Source of the DNA: Saturnia japonica
Taxonomy: Eukaryota; Arthropoda; Insecta; Lepidoptera; Saturniidae
Direction of reading: 5' to 3'
Length of the DNA: 64,000 nucleotides
NCBI GenBank assembly: GCA_033032175.1
Contig: CM065322.1
Coordinates: 16,926,001-16,990,000 of the forward strand
Shown here: piece by piece, positions 1-12,800 of the stretch
Layout of the letters: each line of letters begins with the position of its first letter
How positions within the stretch are numbered: position 1 is the stretch's first letter
Made by a program: the position numbers and the translations under genes
Notes under the pieces: generated by a model
Seen by the model: the letters and a program-made list of their open reading frames with translations, nothing else
What the model was told of the DNA's origin: nothing
Database searches by the model: none

Positions 1-1328
1 TTGGTGGAGACTGCAGACATTGATACCGAAGTAGAGGGACTAGATGCTGTGGAGTCGACAACAGAAACAGGTAAGTTTGCATTTATATTATTATTATAAT
101 TAGTATTTAGTGGAGGTTGTTCAATAACCCCTTGCTGTTGTGATATGTGTGTACTTGATTGTCTATGTAATAAAGTATTGTGTTTTTGTCGACAAATCCG
201 GCATCCACTCATCCTACATTGATAGGTCTGGTGGCTGGTTCGAAAGCAGATACTATAGAGTTTTAATTGCGAAACTTTAGTAATTCTTTCATCAATAGGT
301 AAAGATTTAAACTTAAAGCACTCAAAAACTTTATGATCTTGTTTGCAGATTGCACAACGCTTGTCAAGAGATGCTTCCAAAAATGAAACAAATGATTTAG
401 TTTTGGGTAAACTATGTCGTTTCTTGTAAGGCTTTGAAGACCTACTAGCGTTCATGGTTTCCAGAACTGAAGCGCGCTGACGAAGAAATGAATAAAAATC
501 TTTTAAAGTAGATGAATCCCTATCATTTCTATACTCTTCCCATTTTCCTGCCGTAACAGTATCTAACTTCGTCGAGGCCATATACATAATAATCGTGTCC
601 CAATTGTCAGTAGGTTCTCCTAATGAATTTAAAGCACTTAGATTTTTCGATAAAGTATCTATCAAATCGCGAATACCGAAGTCTGTTGCCCTGTGCAGTG
701 GTTCTATGGCATATAAACACTTAATGTGTTCATTAATTAGCAACCGTTTGTTATTATATCGTTCGCACAATAAGTTCCAAGCTATTATGTAGTTGTCTGA
801 CGACATATTTACTGAATTAATTACAGAGGAAGCCGCGCCTTCCAAATAAGACTTAAAGTAATGGAATTTACCTATGTCATCTATATTTTCATTATCATGA
901 ATTAAGGAAATATACATGTCTCTGAAGGAAAGCCACTTATTTGACTCTCCGCTAAAAGGCGGGATATTTAAAACTGGTAACTTTAAATTTCAAGAGCCTT
1001 TAAAACTTGTGTTGGATACCTTATTTGTGTTTTGGAAATACTCTAATAAGGATTCAGCTTGAGCGATTAAATTGACACAGATATTTTCTGTAGTTTCGCG
1101 TTCTTGCATTTGTTTAGTTGTATCGTCGTCCAACATTCTAATTTGTGATTGAACGTCTTCAAAGCTGCACGCAAGATCACGTATTTTACTCAGCCTGATA
1201 CTAAGTTCATTTATTTTTACAGTACTAGTTTCTTTAATATCTAAAAATGGCGCTAAATGCTTTTCAAATAAAGTTATTCGCGTTCTGATATTACCTCTTT
1301 TTTTAATAAGTTCTTTTAATTCACTCAT
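1..1328 (-). pseudogene. BEL/Pao gag, one in-frame stop, partial
   Basis: Structural gag polyprotein of a BEL/Pao retroelement. From ATG at 1328 the frame encodes a 112-residue charged, coiled-coil-like N-terminus and reaches a TGA at 992-990. Exactly the same frame then stays open for 329 codons to the window edge. That part carries the core motif PPFSGES, the stretch LLCERYNNKRLL, and two Cys/His clusters near the end (CAICKQDHKVFEC and a following C-x4-C-x2-C...H knuckle) that fit gag nucleic-acid-binding knuckles. The single TGA could come from a CGA codon; no frameshift is needed. Apart from this stop the reading frame looks young. The C-terminus is not in the window. Confidence 0.75.
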
Positions 1329-1653
1329 CTTGCAGGCGAAAATAACGTATCACAAATTAGTTTAGTACGCTAGTACGTGAACAACTATCTTTTAGTATTA
1401 GAAATCAAACAATGAATACGTTACGTTTAACTCCAGTAAAGCGTAGCTGATAGATAAGAAACCGGTTCTGCGGCCGACGCCGATGCACAGCGCGACACAC
1501 TGAGAGGGCACGGTTGCTTGTTGGAATACACGGCGAGTAAACTTGCCAAGTTTTTACCAAATTCTCACCAGCACACTTTCGGAGAACACCTGAAATAGTC
1601 GGCAAATATACTTTAGAATATGTTTAAATATGTTTTAAGAAGAATGGAACACT

Positions 1654-1713
1654 AACAAATAGGAAATATTCGTATGTGAAATGAACAAATAGGAAATATT
1701 CGTATGTGAAATG
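1654..1713. repeat. 30-bp tandem duplication in BEL/Pao leader
   Basis: Two consecutive copies of a 30-bp unit beginning AACAAATAGGAAATATTCG, followed by six more matching bases. It lies between the primer-binding site and gag, so it is part of the untranslated leader of the retrotransposon. Confidence 0.9.
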
Positions 1714-2132
1714 AACAATTCAACACTGTTAGACAGTGTGTGTTAAATATGATGTTTAAAATATAAAATTACAATGAAATTTCTAAATATTTTCTTTATA
1801 AATGATTATTACAAGTTTTAATTATTTAATCTAATGGTAGTTTACCGTTATTTGGCAAATTACAACGAAGTTTGAACACTTATTTTGGATATTTTACTTG
1901 TGGGTATTTGTTCCACGAATTTTTATTACTCGATACGTAATACGGAGTTATCAACGATATTAAACGCAAATTAAAATAGAAAGGATTAAGATATAAAGGA
2001 ATAAACGCACTTCCCTCGGAAATAGTGGCTGCAGCTGGTGGCTGGCGAATTCCTAGAGGTGGTGTCCGTTTTCCGGTGATTTGAAAGTAGTAGGTAACAA
2101 TGATCATCAGAAAGTTGCGTTTCTTCTCCAAT

Positions 2133-2150
2133 ATCACGTCGGGGTCACCA
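2133..2150 (-). other. candidate primer-binding site of the BEL/Pao element
   Basis: On the minus strand TGGTGACCCCGACGTGAT follows two bases after the LTR end. A TGG start complementary to the CCA tail of a tRNA is expected here. The tRNA species was not determined. Confidence 0.65.
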
Positions 2151-2152
2151 AA

Positions 2153-2358
2153 TGTTTACGCCGCTCTTTTTGAATAGATTTGAATGAGACGGTTTTGTGC
2201 TTCTTAAACTTTAATACTTTATATAGAAAAATATTTGTACAGAAAAATAATGGACTTCTCGCACGCACGTCTCATGGCGCAATAATAGTTGTTCCCCCCT
2301 CCGATGCCGCCTCGCTAGTCACGGCGCGGCGGCGCGCGGGGAGCGTACTTACATAACA
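2153..2358 (-). repeat. 5' LTR of BEL/Pao element (206 bp)
   Basis: Minus-strand sequence starts TGTTATGTAAG and ends CGTAAACA, the TG..CA ends expected of LTRs, and is followed by the primer-binding site. A TATATAAAG box lies at about 2217-2225 on the minus strand, and the upstream part is GC-rich. The partner LTR is outside the window, so exact ends rest on the TG..CA rule only. Confidence 0.65.
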
Positions 2359-3180
2359 CATACATACATACGTTCCAAAAATATAACCCTCCTTTTTCGC
2401 AGTCGTGAAATGATTATGAGAAAACTAATTCATGTTTTTACTTTGAAATTATGTGCTACGTAGGTACATAAGCATTGTACACTTTTTGTTATAAGATGAA
2501 ATCACAGTGCCCCACTAATTGCATATGTGAATAATTAATTATTTTACACCGGTAAATAATTATATTGTTTTGTATGAGACTTAAGACTTTTATCGTATAA
2601 CTACCATAGATGTACCTAAGACCAAGCAGGGTTACACGGTAATAAACGATAAAACCAAAAAATGGTAGCTACAGATTATTTCACAAAAATACGCTTTCCT
2701 CTTAATAGCTTCAGGGTCTACCAGATTTCGAAAGTGGTAGCCCTAACTATCATCACGCATCTAATTGTTTAGGACCAGTGCTGTTCAATTGTTCATGTAA
2801 TTTCCAAGTATTAATCCAAGTAATTTACTTAATGACACGTCTTGTAATATCCTTTAGGAAGTGAAACCAATTCGGAATGGACATTGAATTATTTTATAAT
2901 CCAGCCAGATCATTAACTTTGCGTAGGTATTTTATTATGAAACTTAACGTTATTACTTAAAATACGGATATTGCTTGCGCCGTTGTAAGCGCAGCGCATT
3001 TAATACTACTAATTGAGTGGACTGTATTTGCGGGGATTGTGATCAGCTATATGGATATAGGATAGGAATTTGGCACATACCTCGTGGTGGAGGCGCGGCG
3101 ACGAACTGTTTGCATGTGCCAAGGAAGGGAGGGTGAGCGGAGATAGAAAAAGTTGCGAACCGATCACAATATCGCACAAT
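2359..3180. other. intron 4 sequence, nothing recognised
   Basis: AT-rich DNA between the LTR and the plus-strand promoter. I looked here for the next transporter exon on the minus strand and did not find one. Confidence 0.5.
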
Positions 3181-3189
3181 ATTTAAAAC

Positions 3190-3227
3190 TATATAAAAGC
3201 GGCGCAACCAGATATAGCTTCTTCAGT
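3190..3227 (+). promoter_or_regulatory. candidate RNA polymerase II core promoter (TATA + initiator)
   Basis: TATATAAAA at 3190-3198 is followed about 31-33 bp downstream by an arthropod initiator TCAGT at 3223-3227 (A at 3225). Spacing is right for a TATA/Inr pair. It points to the plus strand, opposite to the transporter gene in whose intron 4 it lies. A 155-bp ATG-free leader and a short ORF follow. Function is inferred from motif spacing alone. Confidence 0.4.
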
Positions 3228-3380
3228 TTTATTAGTTTTGAAATAACTTTTGAAAAGTATACGTCGTAGGTATCTCTACAGTTTAAGAAAATCTCTCACT
3301 GCTGAGATTTGACTACCTACGTTGTTAATTGGCTATAGAGGCAAATAAGGTAAGCTTTTGAATTAAAATAAACCCAAAAG

Positions 3381-3470
3381 ATGACCGTTGAAGATCTGAC
3401 CAAAAATTCGGAATCTATTTGCCATTTTATGAACCGGCCAGCTCTGAAACGTTACAGACTTTATATAAAG
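3381..3470 (+). CDS. possible first coding exon, 30 codons, unknown protein
   Basis: The first ATG downstream of the TATA/initiator pair is at 3381 in a fair context (AAAAGATGA). It opens a 30-codon frame (MTVEDLTKNSES...LYIK) that meets a 5' splice-like site AAAG|GTAATG at 3470/3471. If unspliced, the frame stops 12 codons later. No family is recognised and no downstream plus-strand exon was found, so this may equally be chance. Confidence 0.2.
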
Positions 3471-3594
3471 GTAATGACGATTTTTTCTAACTCTATATAT
3501 ATTATATAAATCTAGGCATCTGATAGGAAATCATTAGCACCGAATAATAAGTAACATTCACAATCGTTGAAGTAAATGACAAGATTAAAATTAC

Positions 3595-3835
3595 CTGAAT
3601 AGCTCCAGCGGCAGCCACACTCACAAACGGATCTGGACTGGTCTGACTGATGTACTGGTTCAAGCCGAAGAATGTGACTCCTGCGATCAGCCAGATGATA
3701 CAGCAGCAGACCGTTTTTACTCTCAACGAATTCCTCAGCAAGTCGGAGTAGTTCGCTTTCGGACCTTTCGTAGATGATAAATCTTCGGATAGCCTTTTGA
3801 GAGTTTCTTCCACTTTCGTTGTTGGGAGATTGTTA
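3595..3835 (-). CDS. SLC22-like transporter, coding exon 4
   Basis: Acceptor AATTCAG|TAAC at 3835; the first base joins AT of exon 3 to give Ile, then NNLPTTKVEETLKRL. Encodes the long cytoplasmic loop, a membrane segment VCCCIIWLIAGVTFFGLN and the start of the next one. Donor ATTCAG|GTAATT at 3595, phase 0. The remaining exons must lie left of position 1. Confidence 0.85.
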
Positions 3836-6800
3836 CTGAATTATAAGATTTTATTAATGTTAAAAAGGAAGGTGCTAAAACTTTTGCAGGGTTGAGGTAA
3901 GAAAGCGCTACCGTGTCACAATTTACTGCGGGAAGGTTGTGTGTTCTTTGGTTCGAAGAGTGAGGTTTATATTATTATACTAGTTAGATGGTTTACTCAG
4001 CATAAGCAATTTAAGCGCCCGAATTGATTGAAAATGACCATTTTTTTATTATTTTTTTGGAAGCCTAATTCTTTTTCTAAAATAAAAGTAGCCTAAGTTA
4101 CTCCCTATAACATCAGCTATTTATCAGTGAAAGTCCCGTCAAAATCGGTCCAACCGTTTCGGAGATTACTAGGAACAAACAGACAGACAAAAATTTTAAG
4201 ATTGTTTTTTTTTTTGTTTAAGTATCGTATATACTTTCAAATGCATTTACTAAAAAATTGTTATTTTGACATTACATACAGATAATTCCATTTTATTTAA
4301 TAGTATCTATATACTATCTACGATCAGTTGTATATCAATAAATCAAATATTTTCATGGTTACATTTTGTATTGATAAGAGATGGCGCTGTCACGATTTTG
4401 TACTGGGTAATTGGGTATCATTTGATTTTTTACATCGTGTATAAGGGTTGGTTTTTATAAACGAATTGCAATTTTATTTATTTGTATAGATTATACATTT
4501 GGTGGCCCAGTGTGCCGACAATGACACCTGGTATGAGAGGAAACGCGGCTGACAGGACATTTAATTAATATACAATAACAGAAATCTATTTTTGTCGCGC
4601 TCTGCTCGAACGATTATTTAACGCGTTAGAGAGATAACTGCGACTCGCACTGATTACTGACTGAAAATAGACAAAATTATAGTTTCGTATGCCTCGTATA
4701 AAACTGGTCGAAATGTAATATACGATAAACTTTTCATATTCATTAAATTTATTTACTGGATGACTCTTATAAGCGATATAACTAGAAAAAAAATGGTAAT
4801 TTTAGAAGTTTCCCAGTTATTATAATAATTTATGCAAAGAAATCAACAGCTTTCAATTATTGAGTACAAAAAAAGTTTACGGGTACGTCTCGAAGTAACT
4901 CTCAGCTCTATGTGCTACACGAGACTTGAAGAGTCCATTTCATTATTTATTATATTATGCCCTTAAATACATATGAAATAGGGGTTTTGTTGAACTGGCC
5001 ACTTTGATCTCATTTTGGTTATGAATTCCGAATTCAAATTTAGGTTTGTGTATTTGTGTTTCGAATCTAGTGATTCATTCGTTTTCGTACCATTTGATTT
5101 TTCTTTGACATCGTTCTTTTCACAAAATTGAAAATTTAAAATATCGCCTTATTTACGAATATAAGTTCCACTGTGGCATCAGCGCTGCGGAATCAGCTCG
5201 AAGAATTAATGATGTGTACGGGAAAGCTACTATAAAAGAAAACACGATATGTTTTTGGTTCCAACGTTTTCGTTCTGGAAATTTTGACCTACGAAACAAA
5301 CCCCGTGGACGACCGGAGACCCTAGTTGAAAATGAAGAATCAAAGGTGATCGTTGAAGCGGATCTATCTAATTAAGCAAATTTAATTCATTTCAAACAAA
5401 TTGAAAAAGTTAAAAAGCTCGAAAAATGGGTACCGTATGAATTGACTGAAGCACGCCAACTAACACCTATTGAGGCATTACATTACTCAACCGTCACAAT
5501 AACAAGGGAATTTTGAATCGTATTGTTACTTGTGACGAAAAATGGATCCTTTACGACAATCGGAAACGCTCATCACAGTGGTTGAACACAGGAGAACCGG
5601 TCAAATCCTGTCCCAAGCGAAAGTCGTCTAAGAAAAAGGTACTGGTGAGTGTTTGGTGGACCAGTGCTGGTGTCATAGACTACAGCGTCGTAAGATCTGT
5701 CCAGATGATAACGGCAGATCTGTATTGTCAACAATTGCAAACCATGATGGAAAAGCTAGCAGTTAAATAACCGAGACTGGTCAATATCTCAAGCCCACTG
5801 CTGCTTCAGAACAACGCTAGACCCGATACATTACGACCGACGGTCGCTAAATTAGAGGAACTGTGTTTGGAATGTCTCCGAAATCCACCATATTCCCCGG
5901 ACATTGCTCCAACAGATTACCACTTTATTCGGAATTTGGCCAATTTCTTGCAAGGAAAATAAATTCAATTCCGATGAGGCAGAATCGTTACTGTTTAGAA
6001 TAGTTCTAACTAATTTGAGATCGTCGGAAAATAAGAATATCAAACTGTGTTTTATACGAATTATTATGTCATTCATGTAAATGTTGAAGAGCCATGGACC
6101 CAAATGTGAACCTTGAGGAACCCCAGAGCAAGCTTTATAGCTTCCAGAAGCGAAACCTCGTACGACAACATATTGAGATCTATTGCTTAAGTAAGACTCC
6201 AGCCAGCTGATCAAATACCCCCCAAAGCCACAGCACTTTAGCTTGCTGATTAGCATCTTTCGAAAGCTTTAGAGAAATCCGTGTATATCACATCAACTTG
6301 ACGACATTTGTCCACCGCATTAACCAGAAAATTGTGGTAATTTACAAGGTTTGATTTAATAAATCCGTGCTGATGTTCTGTTAATAGATGCCTAGTATGA
6401 CTTTGTAGGGCAGGTAGCACTAGAGCCTCAAATACTTTTGCAAATGTGGACAGTATAGATATTGGTCTATAATTGGTTACTATGCTTATATCACCGTTTT
6501 TGTGGACAGGAACAACCTTGGCAACCTTCCACGTTTGAGGAAATATTCCTGTTTTTAGTGATTCGTTGTAGATTATAAATAATGGCAGTTCCAAGGAATG
6601 CGCGCATTTCACAATGAAAATAGGGGGAATGCAGTCAGGACCAGATCCTTTATTAACATCAAGTCTCTTTAAACATTTTTTAATTTTGTGGGCTGGGATC
6701 CTATAATGGCAAAAGGTCTCATGTACAACATGTTCATCAGCAGAATTGATATTCAAATTGACTGGGTCACAAAACACTGAGGAGAAGTGCGATGCAAATA

Positions 6801-9800
6801 AGTTACAAACATCACCACCATTAGAAGCAGAGATATTTCTATATAACATTCTTTCGGGATATGAATTAAAATTTGAACCATTTTTACATTTAATAAAAGC
6901 CCAAAAATATTTAGGGTTTCTTCCAATTCTGACTTCAATATTTCTAACATATTTATTGTAACACTCTTTAGCAAGAGATATGCAACGCTTACTGACAACT
7001 AGCAAGGATATTTTATCCAATGGATTTCCGTATGTCTTATATTTATGAAGTATCCTATTTTTCTGATGCAAGGTCCTTGTTAATTCTCTAGAGTGCCATA
7101 TTGGGACTCTTTTGTTTTTTAGTGGTTTCTTTGGTACAAAATTGTCGATGACTGTGTACAATTTTTGATAAAATAATTGTAACATTTCATCCACATTATT
7201 AAGATTCGTAAGTTTAGGAATCCAATTAATTTGATCAAGAGCTTCTATTATTTTGAGATAGTCTGCTTTGAAAAAATTATTTTCAACTTTCATACTATTA
7301 CATTTAAAAAATGCAAGGGTAGCTGCAGACATTGCAACTTCTAAAGGCGGGTGAAAGGGGTCAATATTAACCAATTTGTCATTAGCCGGAGACACTTTTA
7401 TATTAAAATCCTTGTTACAGAGCACCAAGTCTAATATTGTCTTTTTGTGGTTGAAAACTCCATTATACTGCGTAAGATTGTTAAGACATACAAAATCAAG
7501 AAATAGTTGACATACCGTGGAACCATTACAGCTAGGATTGAGAGACGAGTCACTAAGATTATGCCAATCAATTTGTCGCATATTAAAATCACCCATTACA
7601 CATAAGTTATCCAAATGTTCAGAAGCCTTATTTATATTGTTAATAAAGTTTTTGAGAATTTCATGACCAATAGGAGGCGGCAGGTACACAGCACAAAATG
7701 TAAGAAAATATGATTTATTAATTTCTATATTTACGAAAATATCTTCACATTTACTTCCTAAATGCTTCAGTCTTATACTATTCAACCTTTGAGAAACTGC
7801 CACAAGTACTCCACCACCTTCTTTGGTGCTATGAAAACCGGAATCCTGCCTGTCTCTTCTATACACAACATAACGATGATCAAATAGCTCATTACTGTTT
7901 ATCTTATCATTTAGCCACGTTTCGGTAAGGATTATTACATCATAATTAGAAGTTGTTAAATTACAATAGAACTCATGTGTCTTTGTCCGGAGACCACGGA
8001 CATTTTGATAATAAATAATCAAGGGATTGAATTTTAAAGAATATAAGATACAAAATAGACCACCAAAGAAACATATTAATCCAGATTATAAAGAATTATA
8101 AAGAAATATATTATATTAGAATTATAAAGAAACATATTAATCCAGAGAATTCAAAACACTCATATCCCTTAAAAAACATGATTAGAATTTTCATTTTTTC
8201 GCATAAAGACACGTCCTTGTTTTACCCAGACATATTTGTAGCTTAATTCCTTTCCTTTGTGACGAGCCGCTGCATGAAGGGATTTGTTAGCCTGAGACAG
8301 ATGTTTAGCTACGTAAATGGGCTTGCTGTCACCGGCCATGCCGATCAGTTTTGTATTCAATTTGTCATTTGGATTACTCTTGTTATACATGATTGTTTTG
8401 GCTAGAAAGGTGTCTCTTATTCTTGGTGTAGCAAACCTTATTATTATAGAACGGGGCCTACTGTCATTAGTGTTTAACTTAGCTACTCTAGTACAATGAT
8501 GTATATCATTCTCACTAACTGCGCAGGATACAATTTTCCCTATTTGCATGGTGGTCGAGATCAAATTTTCGCTCTTGTGCTCGGGTACACATTGTATTTC
8601 AACATTTGATGCCCTACTATGTTGTTACATACTGTTAAGTTTTAACGTTAATTGTTGGATAGTTAATTGTAGTTGTTGGCATTCAAATTTCAGTTCATGC
8701 ACTGTGTTAATATGTTTATTGCATTCTAATTTATTCAGCTCATATTGTTCATTCAAAAACTCAACCGACCTTTCCATCGCACATAGATCTTCCTTCATAC
8801 ATTTGAATTCCTCTTTTACTGTTGTCCGTAATTCTGTTTTGATGCGCTCAATGGTTGTCGGAAACATACTATTAAAGACTTCCTGGATAATGATTCTGAT
8901 ATCATCTTTAGTTGGTAGCTCCAGTGAGTTAGTGTCGTTCCGACTAATAGCTTCATTTTGTATAGCATCGTGATCCAGACTGGAGGATCTTCTAAGAGTT
9001 CCACTATAAGTATTTTTGTGTTTAAAAATAATCTGCGGGCAACCGCCGTGGATTGGAGCTGGGGCATCACCGAGTGCGCTCGATCGCCGACGGCGTTAAG
9101 TAGTCCACTCGAGCGGAGCCACGGACACAGCTAGTATAAGTTATAAACGGTGACCTCGGTTTCTTACTTCGTATGAATATATGTATACAACAAAAAGTTT
9201 GCGTTTCTATATCAGACATACTTATTTTTCCTTTAGATATGAGAACAATGTCTCAGATTATTCAAAATTAAGCATTTGCATATGAATGTGAATTCTAATC
9301 TATACCGTTAGCCTTAGGAGCCCTATCCAAAAACAGAGCTACTGATTGCTTTTACAGCTTTACCGGGCTTGGGGGCGAGCGCTTAGGACCCTCAGCCGCG
9401 AAAGTTTTGGACAACTCGCGCACAAGGGTACCATTGTGGCCGGACCTTGGCTTGGGCGGTTGTCGCGATTGCAACTAAGTCGCGATCTGACTAATTCCCT
9501 ATCCGTAATTTCGAGCTAAACGAACATATACATATATACATGTTTCTTCCTCCAGGAAGTTCTCTCTGGCTGTCAAACTATTCCTTCAGGTATACCACAG
9601 GGTTCACACCTAGGACCATTGCTTTTTAAAATTTATATCTCCGATATATCCTCTTGCTTCACCTCCGCCAGGTACCTTATGTATGCCGATGATACCAAAA
9701 TTTTCAGCGCTATTCGTACTATTGATGACTGCCACATGTTACAGAATGAACTTTTGCGACTTTGTGATTATTGCAAGTTAAATTTAAATGTAAAGAAATG

Positions 9801-12800
9801 TAATGTAATAACATATACTAGAAAACATCAACCTATAAATTATATGTATATACTTGACATGTTGCCAGTGCAGAGGGTTTCTGTCATTCGTGATTTGGGG
9901 GTGATGATGGATTCCAAACTGCTTTACACGTATCACTATGATTACATGCGTCAGAAAGCTTTAAAAATGTTTGGATTCATTTGCAGAGTTGCAAGGCCTT
10001 TTGTAAACTTAAACTCACTAAAAATATTATATTTTACATACATTGGGAGCAATCTCGATTATGCTTCGCCAATATGGTCACCAGATTATATCACACATAA
10101 GATTAGTCTAGACAACATTCAAAGTAAATTCCTGAGATATCTAAATTATAAATTTAATAACGAGCATAAGTCATACTTAATTGATTTAGACTTTTACAAT
10201 TTAACTTCTTTATCAAAACGACGATCTATCTTCGACATGACATTATTATACGATATTTTGAACAATAATATTGATTGCCCCGAACTAGTGAATAGGATTA
10301 ATTTCAAAACACATACAAAAATTATTCGAAATCCGCGCTTATTTGCACCACCGCCAGTTAAACACAATTATGCTAAGAACTCTGTTTTACAAAGATGTTT
10401 TAACATGTATGACACGAAGTTTAGTCATATTGATTTATTCCAGTCAAATAGGAATGTTTTCTTAAAAGTATTAAAATCAAAAAACACATTGAAATAGTCA
10501 TCATGGCTGTGAAACAGGAACACAGAAAGGACTCAGTTTACTCTCTATTGCTTATAACATACATACATATACAATTCACATATGCGTTCACTCAGGAGCA
10601 TATGATCCCACCACACCTATACACTCTCACGCACACGCAGACTCACACTCCCACTCACATTGAGATATAGAAACACATAATACTTCATAATGATATTTTT
10701 TATGTATATAAATATTTAACCGCTGCATAACAAACAAAATTTAATAATAATTGTTTCGTAATTGGCACCACATGATTGCAAAACATAACAAATGTATATT
10801 TTGTGTTAAATGTGCTCTGAAGCAATATGTACTAAATAAAAAAAAAATTAAAAAAAATGTATTTAGTAATCTGTCCTTGACAACGGTCCTCATTTTAGAC
10901 TTTGTATATTCAATCCTCCGCCACATAGTTCCTTAATATCAATAAAATTAAGATTTTGACCAAAAACAGCTTGCCTTTGTAAGTGTTTTTAGTCGCAGAC
11001 TATTAGGTATCAAATTTTAGAGAAGAGAGGCAGGGCATAGAAAAATTTATTTTCGGAGATTTCTCTCTAGTTGGGGCAGCCTGACAGATGGAATATCTCC
11101 ACCATGAAGAAGATCGCGGCCAAAACAAAATCCTGCGGTGAGTAGGATTTACGCAGCGGCTTGGGGTAGGGGAGCTCAAGGTCGGGAGCGTGCTATTGAT
11201 ACCTATACTATGACAACCGTTCGTGTGCTATGGAGCCGCTAACATCAGGCGGGCCGTATGCATGTTTACCCATTTATAATATAAAAAATCAGTAAATATT
11301 TCATATATTTCATTACAAATAATATTTTAGTCTCTTAATTTATAATTAGGTACATGAAACTGGAAATAATTGGAATTTCAAAAATATGAAGAGTGAATTT
11401 TTTCTCTGACACGAGTCGGTCACCTTACATGACCTACATAAGTACCGCTAGACAAGTTCCTAATAATTTTATTATACTCGTATCTTATCTGGTTGTCAGA
11501 CGAAGGCTTATTTTGATCTCCATTTTGTTGTAGAATAAAATAATCAAAATAGTATTTTAGACAGTCCATGCATATTGACATCTAAAGGCGGAATGTTCTA
11601 ATAACCAAAGAACGATCACATATTATTTCTATCAAAAAGTAAAATATCACTCTCAGGTATTATCTGTGACTATTTTTCAATGGGACCACCTGTTTATGGT
11701 TGATTATAAGATTCTGCTGACGTCATTACTGACTCATAATTGCTGTTGGAACCTGATCATCCACAAGATCGAAGCGACGCCATATCAAGTAAATATATTA
11801 AGAATTACTCACATGAGAGCTGCTTTCTTTACGATCTTCGTAGCTTCCTCGACTCTGCCGACGCTGACCAGCCATCGTGGCGACTCGTTCAATAGGAAGA
11901 AGTACCCTAAGTATATGAGAGGAGGCACCGCCATTGCGAGAGAATATAAATCCCAACTTCGGAAATAATACGCAAATAATGGAATTGTCATGTGCCCTGG
12001 AATTTCAAAACATTTGTTCGTTAAAAATTACTTTTATTTATTTAGGCATATTTCTAATGTCATTGGTGCATCATTAAGTATTGTTTTTTGCAAGGATTTG
12101 TTAGCTTTTTTTTTGTTAAATTATTGTAGGTAGTTAATCTGATTTTACTGAATTGTAAGATAGATCCCGGTGATCATCAATTAGCTGTGTCCACAAAGAG
12201 TCGTCGCTCTGATACTTTCCAATAAATAACAATAAAAAACCTTTACAAGAGTAATCTCCATACATCATTAAAAGTGATCATGATACTGATGTTTAAAAAT
12301 GTGTCCCTCTTTTTATATCCACTACATTAGTATTATTTTTAACCGTAAACTATATATATGTACACAGTTAAAAAACGCTACCGAGATTCTTGCCAGTTCG
12401 TATCGATGCGTGTGATTTGCCAAACAGGTAGTAGTGTCAGGGCTATCTTAGGATCTAAATTGAATGAAGTATTTTATATTTTGAAAACAGGTTTTGATCA
12501 ACTGAGTTTTTCAATATGTTGTTACAATCGGTAAAAAAGTCCAGAATATCTACTGGTGGTCCGCGTTACATTACAAAAACCAAGAACGGTGTTAAAAGAG
12601 CAATAAGAATGAAACGTTAATGCGCAGTCTCTCTTTTGATATTCTTCGAAATCACTAGTAAATGTTTCCGTTCGGTACGAGCCTATCTTTTAAGCACGTC
12701 TATCAGATTCGAGCCTTATTAAATACCGATTATATATGTAAGAGTTTCTAAAGTTCCGCAAGGCGATTAGTTATCCATACAGACAAGCGACCAAAGAAAT

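Larger units (their letters stand above)
1..2358 (-). mobile_element. BEL/Pao-type LTR retrotransposon, 5' part (runs off left edge)
   Basis: Read on the minus strand the element starts with an LTR (2358-2153), followed two bases later by a primer-binding-site-like stretch (2150-2133), an untranslated leader of about 800 bp and a gag frame from 1328 to the window edge. Protease, reverse transcriptase, integrase and the second LTR would lie beyond position 1. It sits in intron 4 of the SLC22-like gene and in the same orientation. The BEL/Pao assignment rests on the gag architecture: an N-terminal coiled region, a core of the DUF1759 type, then Cys/His knuckles. Confidence 0.8.
5986..9075 (-). 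mobile_element. CR1/jockey-like non-LTR retrotransposon (LINE), 3'-truncated
   Basis: Minus-strand LINE with ORF1 (about 9020-8169) and ORF2 (8022 to about 5990). It is cut within the reverse transcriptase palm, just after motif C, at the junction with the mariner relic. Loss of the 3' end is unusual for a LINE, which normally loses its 5' end, and suggests later deletion or recombination. The 5' side abuts a Helitron-like end at 9100-9134. Confidence 0.85.

Noticed and set aside
3350..3380. 30-bp intron between GTAAGC and the ATG at 3381
   Set aside because: Too short for an insect intron; the leader is more simply read straight through.
2400..3500. fifth transporter exon
   Set aside because: No acceptor with an in-phase frame encoding the next membrane segment was found; it must lie left of the window.
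5852..6256. 134-codon minus ORF as one protein
   Set aside because: It fuses LINE RT sequence with the antisense of the mariner relic across their junction.
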